64,000 nucleotides of DNA from an uncultured Cohaesibacter sp. (GTDB lineage: Bacteria > Pseudomonadota > Alphaproteobacteria > Rhizobiales > Cohaesibacteraceae): the NCBI RefSeq assembly GCF_963664735.1, contig NZ_OY761553.1, forward strand, positions 4,027,501-4,091,500. The letters run 5' to 3'. A model generated the notes under the pieces. That model saw nothing but the letters and a program-made list of their open reading frames with translations. It was not told the origin of the DNA and did no database searches. Positions 28,287 through 36,873 of this stretch are shown here, piece by piece (position 1 is the first letter of the stretch; every line of letters starts with the position of its first letter). The translations under genes were made by a program, and so were the position numbers.

Positions 28287-29576
28287 ATGGTATCGCCAGT
28301 TTTTGCTCTTTATTTCTTGCTTCTGCTGCTGATTGGCGTGCCGGTTCTCTTCGCCTTGGGTCTGGCCCCTGCCATTGCGCTGTTTCAGGCAGATAAGGTG
28401 CTTTTCCTTAACATGCTCTATCAGCGGCTTTATGCTGGCATGGACAATTTCCTGCTTCTGGCCTTGCCGTTTTTCATGCTGGCTGGCGAGTTTATGGTCA
28501 ATGGCGGCATCACGACGCGGATCATTTCCTTTTCCCAGACCATGGTACGTCATTATCGCGGTGGCTTGGGGCATGTGGTCATTCTTTCCGCGACCATCTT
28601 TGGTGCGCTAACGGGGTCGTCGGTGGCGGCCACCTCGGCCATTGGCAATATGATGATCCCTGAAATGGAGCGTTTCAAATATGACCGCACCTATGCCGCA
28701 GCCATAACAGCCGCGGCAACCGTGTTGGGAACCATTATCCCTCCAAGCGGCATCATGCTGATTTATGCCTTTGTGATGAATACGTCAGTTGCCGCCATGT
28801 TTATGGCCGGGATTGTTCCCGGGCTCCTTCTCTGCGGTGCTCTGATGGTTGTCAATCGTTGGCAGATCAAGAAATATCCGGCCGTCCAGCAATTCGACAA
28901 GGCACTTCCTGCCGAGCGTAAAGCCGCGCTCAAGGCCGCCATCTTGCCTTTGCTAACCCCGGTTATAATTCTGGGCGGCATTTACGGGGGTGTCTTTACG
29001 CCGACCGAAGCGGCGGCGGTTGCGGTTTTCTATGCGTTGATCCTGTCGGTTTTTATCATGCGCATTCTGAAGCTTCGGGACGTCTTTCCGATGTTTGTGC
29101 GTATCGCAGTAAACGCCGGAGCCATTCTCATCATCGTTGCTGCGGCCAGTGGGTTTGCTTCGGCGGTCTCCTTGTCTGGGATTGCCAAGACCATTACTGG
29201 CTTTTTCTATTCGGTGACAGACAATCCCTATTTGCTGTTTTTCATCATGAATGTCTTTTTGTTTGTGGTGGGGATGTTTCTTGATGCTGGACCGGCGATT
29301 TTGATTTTTGCGCCCATCCTCGCTCCGATCATGACCCATCTCGGGATTGATCCTGTTCACTTCGGCGTGGTGATGGTGGTCAATCTGTCGATTGGATTGG
29401 CAACGCCGCCTATGGGGCTGGTGTTGTTTGTGGCATCGGCGGTTTCTGGAGTGCCGCTTCAGAAAATATCGCGTGTGATCATCCCGTTCCTTGCCGTTGA
29501 GGCTTTGGTCATATTCGTGATTTCGTTTTTTCCCGTGCTTGTCATCGGACTTCCGAAATTGCTGGGCATGATGTGA
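28287..29576 (+). CDS. dctM: TRAP transporter large permease subunit (DctM-type)
   Basis: The 429-residue protein is hydrophobic throughout, in line with the about 12 spans of DctM proteins. Family-typical stretches are FALGLAPAIALF near 25, LPFFMLAGEFM near 65, the glycine-rich GALTGSSVAATSAIG near 110, and TPPMGLVLFV near 375, which belong to the ion- and substrate-binding hairpins of this ion-transporter superfamily. An AAGGAA box precedes ATG 28287. It lies between dctQ and dctP in one operon. Confidence 0.93.
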   Translation: MVSPVFALYFLLLLLIGVPVLFALGLAPAIALFQADKVLFLNMLYQRLYAGMDNFLLLALPFFMLAGEFMVNGGITTRIISFSQTMVRHYRGGLGHVVILSATIFGALTGSSVAATSAIGNMMIPEMERFKYDRTYAAAITAAATVLGTIIPPSGIMLIYAFVMNTSVAAMFMAGIVPGLLLCGALMVVNRWQIKKYPAVQQFDKALPAERKAALKAAILPLLTPVIILGGIYGGVFTPTEAAAVAVFYALILSVFIMRILKLRDVFPMFVRIAVNAGAILIIVAAASGFASAVSLSGIAKTITGFFYSVTDNPYLLFFIMNVFLFVVGMFLDAGPAILIFAPILAPIMTHLGIDPVHFGVVMVVNLSIGLATPPMGLVLFVASAVSGVPLQKISRVIIPFLAVEALVIFVISFFPVLVIGLPKLLGMM

Positions 29577-29645
29577 GGATTGATTAAGGGGGCAACCGGA
29601 TCGTTCCACATCTGGTTGGCATTACAAAAAGAGGAGGAGGTAACT

Positions 29646-30716
29646 ATGAATTTCAGGAAATTGGGGAATTTCAAGAGATTTGGCATTTCATTGCTGTCAG
29701 CACTTGCCATGACGGCAGGTGTTCAGGCTGCTGAATATGAGTTGACGGTTCCCCATGTCACCAATATCGAGAGCTACAATCATCAATCTCTGTTGGTGTT
29801 CAAAAATTTTGTAGAGAATCATTCCAACGGGGCGATTGTCGTCAATATTTATCCCAGTGGGCAATTATGCAGCACCGCTCGCGAATGCCTCTCGGGGGTG
29901 CAGGCAGGAACGTTCGATTATTTTCAGACGACCATTCCCGAGCTTGCCAATTATTGGGGACCGGTTGGCGCGTTCGATCTGCCCTATATGCTGCGTGATG
30001 ACAGAGTGGCTGAATGCGTCTATGACAACGCGGATTTCCTTGCCGATATTCGCAAGAATGTGCTTGAGAAGACCGGCAATCTTCGTTTGATGATGGTGTC
30101 CAACTCTGGCGGATGGCGCAATTTCGCGACAACGAAAAAGCAGATCAAGTCACCTGCTGATATCAAGGGTTTAAAGATCCGTACCGTGCCTGCGCCAATC
30201 CAGCAGGAACTGGTCAAGGCTCTTGGTGGCGCGCCGACGCCAATCTCTTGGCCGGAGGTTTATACCGCGCTTTCAACGGGCGTTGTCGACGGAACGAAAA
30301 ACGGTATCGTTGATATCACCATGATGAAATTTCAGGAGAGCCTTAAATATCTCATTCTTGATGGACACGCCTATATGGGCGGCGTCTGGATCATGAATAA
30401 TGATCGTTTCAACGCATTCCCTGAAAATCTCAAACGGGTTGTCATCGATGGTATTGCCGCGCAGAACCAGTTTTTGCGTGTTTATCCAAAATGGAAGGAA
30501 TATGAGGCCTATGAGGCTTTCCGCAAGGCTGGTGGCACCATTTACACGCCAACAGAAGAAGAGAAAAAGGCATTTCAGCAGGCAACTGCTCCTGTGAAGG
30601 ACTTTTTCATAAAGGAGGCTGGCGACGATGGCAAAAAGTGGCTTGATCGTTTTGAGACAGAGATCAAGACATGCGAAGCCAAGATTGACGCCAGTTTTGC
30701 CAAGGCGTCCGAATAG
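29646..30716 (+). CDS. dctP: TRAP transporter substrate-binding protein (DctP-type)
   Basis: This is a periplasmic solute-binding protein of the DctP family, 356 residues from ATG 29646, which has a very strong GGAGGAGG box just upstream. A signal peptide with a basic start (MNFRKLGNFKRFG) and a hydrophobic core ends near AGVQA-AE. The family signature GLKIRTVPAPIQQELVKALG (around 157-176) holds the conserved Arg that clamps the substrate carboxylate. Then come ISWPEVYTALSTGVVDG and NNDRF. The 69 bases between dctM and dctP may lower or raise its relative expression. The substrate cannot be read from sequence; a monocarboxylate or dicarboxylate is expected. Confidence 0.92.
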   Translation: MNFRKLGNFKRFGISLLSALAMTAGVQAAEYELTVPHVTNIESYNHQSLLVFKNFVENHSNGAIVVNIYPSGQLCSTARECLSGVQAGTFDYFQTTIPELANYWGPVGAFDLPYMLRDDRVAECVYDNADFLADIRKNVLEKTGNLRLMMVSNSGGWRNFATTKKQIKSPADIKGLKIRTVPAPIQQELVKALGGAPTPISWPEVYTALSTGVVDGTKNGIVDITMMKFQESLKYLILDGHAYMGGVWIMNNDRFNAFPENLKRVVIDGIAAQNQFLRVYPKWKEYEAYEAFRKAGGTIYTPTEEEKKAFQQATAPVKDFFIKEAGDDGKKWLDRFETEIKTCEAKIDASFAKASE

Positions 30717-30747
30717 TTGGCTGATTTCTTATTGTGCCGGTTTTTAA

Positions 30748-30777
30748 GGGGAGCCCTGGCGAGGGGCTCCTCTTTTC
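30748..30777 (+). terminator. Rho-independent terminator after dctP
   Basis: GGAGCCC at 30750-30756 pairs with GGGCTCC at 30764-30770 around a 7-base loop and is followed by TCTTTT. It lies 30 bases after the dctP stop, just before the convergent minus-strand operon. Confidence 0.85.
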
Positions 30778-30809
30778 GTCAGGTTGGGATGATGCAGTTC
30801 CAGCGTGCC

Positions 30810-32444
30810 TCATGATTGAGGTGGCGCGGGATGAATGAATGGCCAGGGGCTCACTTCGCTTCCCCGCTCGGCAGGCACTTCTATGAGGACCGGTCTGTTA
30901 AGAGACAATGCGTCTTTGAGCATCTCTTCGAGCTGGGTCGGGGATGTCGCCCTCATGGCTTTCATGCCAAAGCTCTCGGCAAGCTTCACAAAGTCCGGAT
31001 TGCTCAACTCCGAGCCAATGACGTGGCCCGAATAGCTCTCAGTTTGATCGCGCAGAACATTGCCAAAGGCGGAATTGTTGAAGACGATTGCCACAACGGC
31101 AATATTATGCTGTACGGCGGTTGCCAGTTCCTGCAGGCCAAACATGAAGCCGCCATCGCCAGAAATCGAGACGACAGCTTTGTCCGGGTTCGCAACTTTT
31201 ACGCCCAGTGCCGTGTTATAGCCAAAGCCGAGATTGTCCTGATAACCGCAAGTCACATAATGACGTGGCTCATAGACCGGGAAAGCGAAGCGGGCCGTAA
31301 AACCCATTTGGCAGATTTCTTCGACAAAATATCCATCCCGGGGCAATGCCCGTCGTATTGCTCCAAGATAGTCGATTTGGGGCTGGACTGAGGCGTATCG
31401 TTTGACGGCCTCTTGATTGAGGCGCGCTATTTCCTGTTGTCGGTTGCCTGATTTCCCTGATTGTGCCGGAAGCGCTTCAATCAGGGCTCGTGTTCCCTCA
31501 TTGGCATCTGCGACGAGACCAACGGTTGGCTTCAGGCGTACCATCTCGGTCGGATCGATATCAATCCTGATCACCTTCAAATTATCAGGCAGCCAGCGCC
31601 AACGCAAATATTGCAGTTCCAGTCTGGAGCCGATGCCAATCAGGAGGTCGACATCCTTCCAATAGGCGTGGGCGGCTACGAAATTGAGATAGTTCGGATG
31701 ATCATCACCAACAACACCCTTGCCAGAGCGATGGGACGTGACCGGCGCATCGAGCATTTCGGCCAGAGCGGCAATGGCTTGGCCTGCATCAACCGCACCA
31801 CCGCCGACCATGATCAGAGGGTTTTTCGCTTTGGCGATTAGCTCGGTTGCGGCTTTGATTTGCGCAGGATTGATCCCTGGAGCTCTGGCAATGTCTGCCT
31901 TTTGTATCGCAAGTTTCGGTCCGGCCATGCCGAACACATCCCATGGAGCCTCAATGGCACCGGGGCCTTTCCGGCCGGACAATATGGAGCCGATGACACT
32001 GGCCGTCACTCTTGCCGTTTGTGATTGGTGATCAATCCTCTCTGCTGTTTTGGTGATGCTTTTCATGGTTGCCAGTTGATCTGGTAATTCATGCAGCTGG
32101 CCGCGCCCTTGCCCGAGAAGGTTCGACATGATGTTGCCCGTCAGGCATAGAACCGGCGTGTTTGCGCCATATGCGGTGCATAGTGCTGCGCCGGAATTCA
32201 GCATGCCAGGCCCGGGAACCACCGTATAAGCTCCGATACGCCCTGATGATTTGGCATAGCCATAGGCCATGTAGCCTGCGCCCTGTTCGTGCCGTGTATG
32301 TATGAAGCGTATCTTGTCGCGTTGCTCATAGAGGGCATCGTTGAAGTCATACATATGGGCACCGGGAATGCCGAAAATGGTGTCTACGCCGTGCTCGATC
32401 AGGCTTCGGGTCAGTGCTTGGCCGGTGGTTTCCAGTTGGGTCAT
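30810..32444 (-). CDS. ThDP-dependent 2-oxoacid enzyme (acetolactate synthase-like)
   Basis: The 544-residue product belongs to the large ThDP enzyme family of acetolactate synthases and 2-oxoacid decarboxylases. The activating glutamate lies in TRHEQGAGYMA (E53), the ThDP diphosphate/Mg site is GDGGFMFGLQEL about 30 residues before NNSAFGN, and the three domains (Pyr, middle, PP) are complete. I chose ATG 32444 with a GGGAG box upstream rather than the TTG at 32453. No small regulatory subunit gene is nearby, so it is probably not the biosynthetic acetolactate synthase. It is the last gene of an operon with an aminotransferase and a DUF302 gene, which fits a route in which an amino acid is transaminated and its 2-oxo acid then cleaved. 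The substrate is unknown. Confidence 0.85.
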   Translation of the reverse strand: MTQLETTGQALTRSLIEHGVDTIFGIPGAHMYDFNDALYEQRDKIRFIHTRHEQGAGYMAYGYAKSSGRIGAYTVVPGPGMLNSGAALCTAYGANTPVLCLTGNIMSNLLGQGRGQLHELPDQLATMKSITKTAERIDHQSQTARVTASVIGSILSGRKGPGAIEAPWDVFGMAGPKLAIQKADIARAPGINPAQIKAATELIAKAKNPLIMVGGGAVDAGQAIAALAEMLDAPVTSHRSGKGVVGDDHPNYLNFVAAHAYWKDVDLLIGIGSRLELQYLRWRWLPDNLKVIRIDIDPTEMVRLKPTVGLVADANEGTRALIEALPAQSGKSGNRQQEIARLNQEAVKRYASVQPQIDYLGAIRRALPRDGYFVEEICQMGFTARFAFPVYEPRHYVTCGYQDNLGFGYNTALGVKVANPDKAVVSISGDGGFMFGLQELATAVQHNIAVVAIVFNNSAFGNVLRDQTESYSGHVIGSELSNPDFVKLAESFGMKAMRATSPTQLEEMLKDALSLNRPVLIEVPAERGSEVSPWPFIHPAPPQS

Positions 32445-32479
32445 GGTGTGCAAAAGCTCCCTTGCAGCAGGTGTTTGAC

Positions 32480-33661
32480 TTACAAGGCTTTCAGAACGCC
32501 TTCGGCGATGAGAGCTTCTACGATTGTCTTTGCATCAGACGGTTGCATGCCGGCCAGATTGAGGCGGCCTGAATCAGCAAAATAGATGGCGTGAACCTCT
32601 CTTAATTTCTTTGCTGTTTCTTTGGACATGTTGAGGGTCGAGAACAATCCTTCCTGATGTCTGATAAAGAAAAGATCCGGGTGTGCATCGGCCAAGGCTG
32701 CCCGATTGCCATTGACGCGCGCGCACATTTCCTCAAGCTCGGCTTTCCATATCTTGGTGAGCTCTTCGCTTTGTAGCACGGTGCGCACGATGGCTGCGCC
32801 ATGATCGGGCGGCATGCCCCAGCTTGGGGCGGCACAGGCGGCAGCGTTGGACCCTGCGATTTGCAGCTGCTGCGGGTTCTTGCTCATGAGATAGAGTATT
32901 CCGACGCGGTCGCGATAAAGGCCAAAATTCTTGTCGCAGGAATAGGAGATAATCGCTTCATCCACCGCACCAAGAACCAGCCGCACGGCCTGGGCGTCTT
33001 TTTCGAGTCCTTCCCCCAGCCCTTGATAGGCCAAGTCAAGGAACGGCACCAGTTTTCGCTCTACCAACAGGTCCGTGATTGCTTGCCATTGTTCTTGCGA
33101 GAAATTGACGCCCGTAGGGTTGTGGCAACAGCCGTGCAACAGGAAGATGTCGCCTTCATCGGCCGATTTCAGGGCCTCGAGAACTTTTTCGAAGATGATC
33201 TTCTGTTCGGCCAGATCGAAGAAAGGATATTCAATCACTTCCTGTCCGGAATAGGTGAAAAACAGGTTGTGGTTTGGCCAGCCGGGGGTTCCCGTCCAGA
33301 TTTTCGCCTTTGGGTTGGCGGTGGCAATCACATCAGCGCCAAGCCGAATGGCGCCACATCCGCCCGGCGTTTGCAGGCCGACTGTCTGATGGATTAAGTC
33401 ACTGTCTGTGCCGAAAATGATCGGTTTTAGCAATTCGACAAATTCGAGGTCGCCTTCGCGCCCGAGGTAGCGCTTGGTGTCTTGATGTTCCTGAAGATAT
33501 TTCTCTGCGGCCTTGACGGCGCGCATGACAGGTGTGTGCCCTGTGTTATCGCGATAAACGCCGACACCCAAGTCAATCTTATTTGGCCGTGGATCGGCCT
33601 GAAAGGCCATTAGAAGTCCCAACAGACTTGCGGGCGGCTGCTCCTGCAAATTCTCAAACAT
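32480..33661 (-). CDS. Class I aminotransferase, aspartate/aromatic type
   Basis: This PLP enzyme of fold type I (393 residues) is closest in pattern to TyrB/AspC-type aminotransferases. The start MFENLQEQPP, the segment KIDLGVGVYRD, GCCHNPTGVNF near 180, FLDLAYQGLG with D209 binding the PLP nitrogen, and SYSCDKNFGLY with K244 as the Schiff-base lysine are all present. The C-terminal half has the substrate Arg region near RLNLAGM. It would move amino groups between aspartate or an aromatic amino acid and 2-oxoglutarate. The gene lies 35 bases before the ThDP enzyme gene, which suggests a joint pathway. A narrower substrate cannot be read from the sequence. Confidence 0.9.
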   Translation of the reverse strand: MFENLQEQPPASLLGLLMAFQADPRPNKIDLGVGVYRDNTGHTPVMRAVKAAEKYLQEHQDTKRYLGREGDLEFVELLKPIIFGTDSDLIHQTVGLQTPGGCGAIRLGADVIATANPKAKIWTGTPGWPNHNLFFTYSGQEVIEYPFFDLAEQKIIFEKVLEALKSADEGDIFLLHGCCHNPTGVNFSQEQWQAITDLLVERKLVPFLDLAYQGLGEGLEKDAQAVRLVLGAVDEAIISYSCDKNFGLYRDRVGILYLMSKNPQQLQIAGSNAAACAAPSWGMPPDHGAAIVRTVLQSEELTKIWKAELEEMCARVNGNRAALADAHPDLFFIRHQEGLFSTLNMSKETAKKLREVHAIYFADSGRLNLAGMQPSDAKTIVEALIAEGVLKAL

Positions 33662-33709
33662 GCTTTACCTCTTGGTGTTTTTCTTTTGTGGGCTTTGATT
33701 GTCTTGAAT

Positions 33710-34096
33710 TCAGAGGCTTGCTACGGCTTCGCTTAGCAGTTGCTTCACCTTGGTGGCGATGCCCATGAGATCGGGATTGTTGACAGCACTCATTGATGCA
33801 ATTGGGTCAACCGCGCTGACTTCTGTGCCGTTGTCAATCTGCCGCAAAATGACGTTACATGGCAACATAACGCCGATTTTCGGTTCCGCAATCATCGCTT
33901 TGTGAGCGAATTCTGGTTTGCAGGCGCCCAGAATCTTGTAAGGGGCAACGTCCTCTCCGAGCTTTTTCTTCAAGGTTTCCTTGACGTTTATCTCTGTCAG
34001 AACGCCAAATCCTCTATCAGCCAATGCCGCGCGAACGCGCTCTTCGGCCTCTTCGATTGATATATCTTGCAAAAACTTGTCGATTGTATATGCCAT
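33710..34096 (-). CDS. DUF302 domain protein
   Basis: The 128-residue protein shows the DUF302 pattern: FLQDISIEEAEERVRAALADRGFGVLTEINV near the start, YKILGACKPEFAHKA in the middle, then IGVMLPCNVILRQ and SAVDP. The start at 34096 has a GGGGAGA box; a longer frame to 34141 is not supported. DUF302 proteins are small alpha/beta proteins of unknown function, often near redox or sulfur genes. It is the first of three closely spaced minus-strand genes (48 and 35 bases apart). Confidence 0.88.
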   Translation of the reverse strand: MAYTIDKFLQDISIEEAEERVRAALADRGFGVLTEINVKETLKKKLGEDVAPYKILGACKPEFAHKAMIAEPKIGVMLPCNVILRQIDNGTEVSAVDPIASMSAVNNPDLMGIATKVKQLLSEAVASL

Positions 34097-34195
34097 TTCA
34101 TTTCTCCCCGTCAGAATTGAATGCCCGGCTTCCGGTTTCACCGAGTTTGCTGGCCGTTATGTTGGCATGAGAGTCCAAATCAGGACTGCCAATGT

Positions 34196-34372
34196 CTATT
34201 TAATCTGGTGATCAAAGATCTGACCATACCTACTAAGTAGTTGGTCGCGTTCCTGAGCAGAGAAGCCAAGCCTTTCTGCTTTTGCCAGCAGTTGTGGCAA
34301 ATCTTCTCTTGCGGCATTTTGCTGCTCGGCGCGTTTGCCAAGCAGGCTCCCCAACTGGTTTGGTTTGCTCAT
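34196..34372 (-). CDS. Possible small hypothetical protein (58 residues)
   Basis: A short reading frame from ATG 34372 with an AAGG box 8 bases upstream gives a soluble, charged, helical product beginning MSKPNQLGSLLGKR and ending YGQIFDHQIK. It has no recognised motif. It stands 99 bases before the DUF302 gene on the same strand. The composition (Leu, Gln, Arg-rich helix) looks protein-like, but no second line of evidence exists. Confidence 0.4.
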   Translation of the reverse strand: MSKPNQLGSLLGKRAEQQNAAREDLPQLLAKAERLGFSAQERDQLLSRYGQIFDHQIK

Positions 34373-34757
34373 ATGATTGGCCTTGGTACAAATCAGCAAA
34401 TGATTTTCTGTCGTTGTGATCAAAATGCTGTGTTACCTGCATTCGAGTTATGGACTAATTCAAAAGTAGGACTATATAATTGTACGTAGTAACGGAAATC
34501 CCCGCAGCAAGGGGCGTTGCTACGAAATAATCTTTGGAACAAATTTCCTTGATGATTATTGATATGTCAGTGCTTCTTTACGAGGGGCACTCGATCAACG
34601 TGAATGTCGAAGAAGCAAGGCTATTCTCCACTGATTGAAACCAGAATTGCCAAACCCCACCTTTGTCTCGGAAAATCCGGATAAATGGCTCTAGCGCTGT
34701 TACATGCCTGAATATGCCCCGCGTGCGTAACGGCATGGTTTGAAGTGAGTATTAGAA
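34373..34757. other. Intergenic region with a strong stem-loop, divergent promoters expected
   Basis: These 385 bases lie between the minus-strand small gene and the plus-strand L,D-transpeptidase. They hold a long two-part hairpin at 34485-34524 (separate entry) and otherwise AT-rich sequence where promoters for both sides should lie. I found no reading frame worth calling. Confidence 0.6.
34485..34524. repeat. Two-part inverted repeat (hairpin)
   Basis: CGTAGTAACG at 34485-34494 pairs with CGTTGCTACG at 34515-34524 (one G-U pair). Inside, CCCC at 34500-34503 pairs with GGGG at 34511-34514 around a 7-base loop. No T-run follows on either strand, so it is not a standard terminator. It could be an RNA leader structure or a protein site. 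Confidence 0.6.
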
Positions 34758-35462
34758 TTGAGAATTATAAAACAAACACCAGCCTCTCAAGAAACTGAAC
34801 AAGAACAGTTTTCCCGTCGCGCGTTTATGAGAAGTGCAGCCCTTCTTGGCGCCGGCTTCTTGAGTGCCTGCAGTACCCGTTCAGACCCTTCCCGCCCGAG
34901 TATGCAGCTGCCCAATTCCTATGAGGTCATGTACGGGCCTCTCACAGACGAGCAATTTCCGCTGCCCGCGATCGACCTGAACAAGATCGACCGACAATTC
35001 CTTCGGCAAGAAGTGGATTATGCAACCAATGAAAAGGTCGGAACGCTTGTTGTCGATACAAGCAATTATTTCCTTTATCTGGTTGGAGAAAATGGGCGTG
35101 CCTTGCGCTATGGCGTTGGGCTGGGACGGGCCGGATTTGAATGGTCCGGCCGAGCAATCGTGGCAAGAAAAGCTGTGTGGCCGACCTGGACTCCTCCTGA
35201 TGAAATGATCGAACGGCAGCCGGAGCTTGAGAAGTGGAGCTGGGCCAATGGTGGCATGCCTCCCGGGCCTCAAAATCCTCTGGGAGCACGTGCGCTCTAC
35301 ATCTACCAGAATGGCAAAGATACGCTTTACCGTTTGCACGGAACTGCAGAAACCTGGTCCATTGGCAGAGCTGTTTCATCGGGATGTGTGCGTTTGCTTA
35401 ATCATGACATCATCGACTTGTATCGCAGAGTTCCCAACCAAACGCCGATCGTTGTCATCTAG
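34758..35462 (+). CDS. L,D-transpeptidase (YkuD domain), exported
   Basis: The 234-residue protein cross-links peptidoglycan or attaches proteins to it. The catalytic motif HGTAETWSIGRAVSSGCVR has the nucleophile C210 with the conserved His and Gly. The N-terminus carries SRRAFM, a twin-arginine-like motif, then a hydrophobic core and LSAC, a lipobox, so export by Tat with lipidation is possible. The start is TTG 34758; no ATG lies before the signal sequence except the internal Met of RAFMRS, and the ribosome binding site is weak (AGTGAG). It stands alone, far from its neighbours. Confidence 0.9.
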   Translation: MRIIKQTPASQETEQEQFSRRAFMRSAALLGAGFLSACSTRSDPSRPSMQLPNSYEVMYGPLTDEQFPLPAIDLNKIDRQFLRQEVDYATNEKVGTLVVDTSNYFLYLVGENGRALRYGVGLGRAGFEWSGRAIVARKAVWPTWTPPDEMIERQPELEKWSWANGGMPPGPQNPLGARALYIYQNGKDTLYRLHGTAETWSIGRAVSSGCVRLLNHDIIDLYRRVPNQTPIVVI

Positions 35463-35774
35463 TTGAGATGCGCTCCTTGAGAGCGTTCTTCAGAAACAAA
35501 ATTGCAAATACCATTAGATAGTGCTAATTCGAGCATTGTTGCTGTAAAGCGAAGAATATGAAACATATTCTTCGCAAGCTACTGCCTGCGTGTTTGTTCG
35601 TGAGAGTATGATGGTTGTTTTGCGTCATCTTTTATGATTATAGGCTTATGCAGGGCTGATAGAAAAATGGGACAATAGTCGTTTTTCTTTAGGGCAGGAG
35701 GGGGCTGAAAGCTTTACAGTGGGGACGGTGTTTATTACTCTCAGATTTGCAATCCTTGAATTTGGCGTTGATTG
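35463..35774. other. Intergenic region with a perfect inverted repeat
   Basis: These 312 bases between the L,D-transpeptidase and the GntR gene contain the 12-base perfect inverted repeat at 35549-35575 and AT-rich sequence that should contain the GntR promoter. No gene seen. Confidence 0.6.
35549..35575. repeat. Perfect 12-base inverted repeat with 3-base loop
   Basis: GCGAAGAATATG at 35549-35560 and CATATTCTTCGC at 35564-35575 are exact reverse complements around AAA. No T-run follows on either strand. It could act as a transcript-end hairpin for the upstream gene or as a regulator site for the downstream one. Confidence 0.75.
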
Positions 35775-36488
35775 ATGACAACCAAGAGTATCGCTATTTC
35801 CAGCAATATATTCAGCTCTGCGGCTCACGAAAACTGGAACGCATCAACACGCGTCTATAATCATCTACGACAGCGGATTCTGTCTCTTGATCTCCCTCCG
35901 GGTGAAAGCCTGCTGCGTTCGGAGTTGGCAAAAACCTACAGTGTCAGCGTGACGCCGATCAGGGATGCTCTGAAAATTCTTGAGCAGAATGGTTTGGTGA
36001 GAGTTTTTCCGCAGTCCCGTACGCTGGTTACCTGCATCAATGAACCGCTGATCCATGAAGCACTGTTTCTAAGGAAAGCGCTGGAAACGGAAGTTGTCAA
36101 ACAACTGTCCCGCCAATGTTCCGAGGAAACTCTGGATAAGCTGCATGAAATTATCAATGTGCAAAAGGCCGTAGCACAACAAAGCGACCAACTGCGTCTG
36201 TTTCAGGAAATTGATGAGCAATTTCATTTCGTGCTGTTTGAAGGGGCCGGGCAGTCCAATCTGTATGAGCTCATTCGCTCGAAATCCGGTCATCTGGATC
36301 GCGTGCGGCGCCTTCAGAAGCACTCTACGAGCAAGTTGGAACAGATCATTCGCGGTCATGTCAATATTGTTGAGGCTTTGGAAGCGCAAGATGAGCTGGC
36401 GGCCATTAAAGCAATGCGCGACCACTTGCGCAAACCTGCCGATTGGGTAGATGAGTTTCGGCAGAAATACGGTGATTTCTTCGACTGA
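35775..36488 (+). CDS. GntR-family regulator, FadR/FCD type
   Basis: The 237-residue protein has an N-terminal winged helix (about 30-95; SELAKTYSVSVTPIRDALKILEQNGLV, with the recognition helix VTPIRDAL) and a helical FCD ligand domain (about 105-230), which in this subfamily binds a carboxylate, often through a metal held by His and Asp. I chose ATG 35775; a TTG directly before it is also possible. The gene is followed on the same strand by tctCBA, so it is the probable local regulator of that transporter, with the TGTATACA palindrome before tctC as candidate operator. Confidence 0.9.
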   Translation: MTTKSIAISSNIFSSAAHENWNASTRVYNHLRQRILSLDLPPGESLLRSELAKTYSVSVTPIRDALKILEQNGLVRVFPQSRTLVTCINEPLIHEALFLRKALETEVVKQLSRQCSEETLDKLHEIINVQKAVAQQSDQLRLFQEIDEQFHFVLFEGAGQSNLYELIRSKSGHLDRVRRLQKHSTSKLEQIIRGHVNIVEALEAQDELAAIKAMRDHLRKPADWVDEFRQKYGDFFD

Positions 36489-36873
36489 CACCGTAGCTTC
36501 GTTCCCAATTTAGATTTGAAGACAGGATTTAAGACCCGCTTGGATCTGCGATCGGGGCTGTATGCTGCCGTCTGTGTTGAGAAGTATTTAATTATCTGAA
36601 ATTTCATAATAAATTCCCGTGGCGGGGGCTGTTTCGTTGGCCCTGTTCTGAAGAACTACCTACAACGATCGGTTCATAAAAATGCTCTTCACTTATACCA
36701 TAGGTACTGTGTCTCTATGGACGCTTGTTCATGAACTCTCCTGCTAATATAGTAATATATTAGTTTGCAAATTCTCGATTTTCCCATCAGGCCTGGGCCT
36801 TACTGAGGAGCTGGGTTCAGACTTTCAGCCGCAGGATCTTTGAGGCTTTGTATACAGTTTGGAGGAGTTATCT
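36489..36873. other. Intergenic region upstream of tctC
   Basis: These 385 bases separate the regulator from the transporter. They contain AT-rich sequence (around 36740-36780) fit for a promoter, the TGTATACA palindrome and the strong ribosome binding site GGAGGAG at 36861-36867. No gene is seen. Confidence 0.6.
36849..36856. promoter_or_regulatory. Candidate GntR operator TGTATACA
   Basis: A perfect 8-base palindrome, TGTATACA, lies 18 bases before the tctC start and 5 bases before its ribosome binding site. FadR-type GntR proteins often bind TNGTNNNACNA-like palindromes. A site here would block transcription or early elongation. The link to the GntR gene at 35775 is inference. Confidence 0.5.

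Noticed and set aside
30810-32444. Sulfoacetaldehyde acetyltransferase (Xsc) or biosynthetic acetolactate synthase as a specific name for the ThDP enzyme
   Set aside because: No phosphotransacetylase gene or small regulatory subunit lies nearby and no diagnostic signature was recognised, so only the family level is supported.
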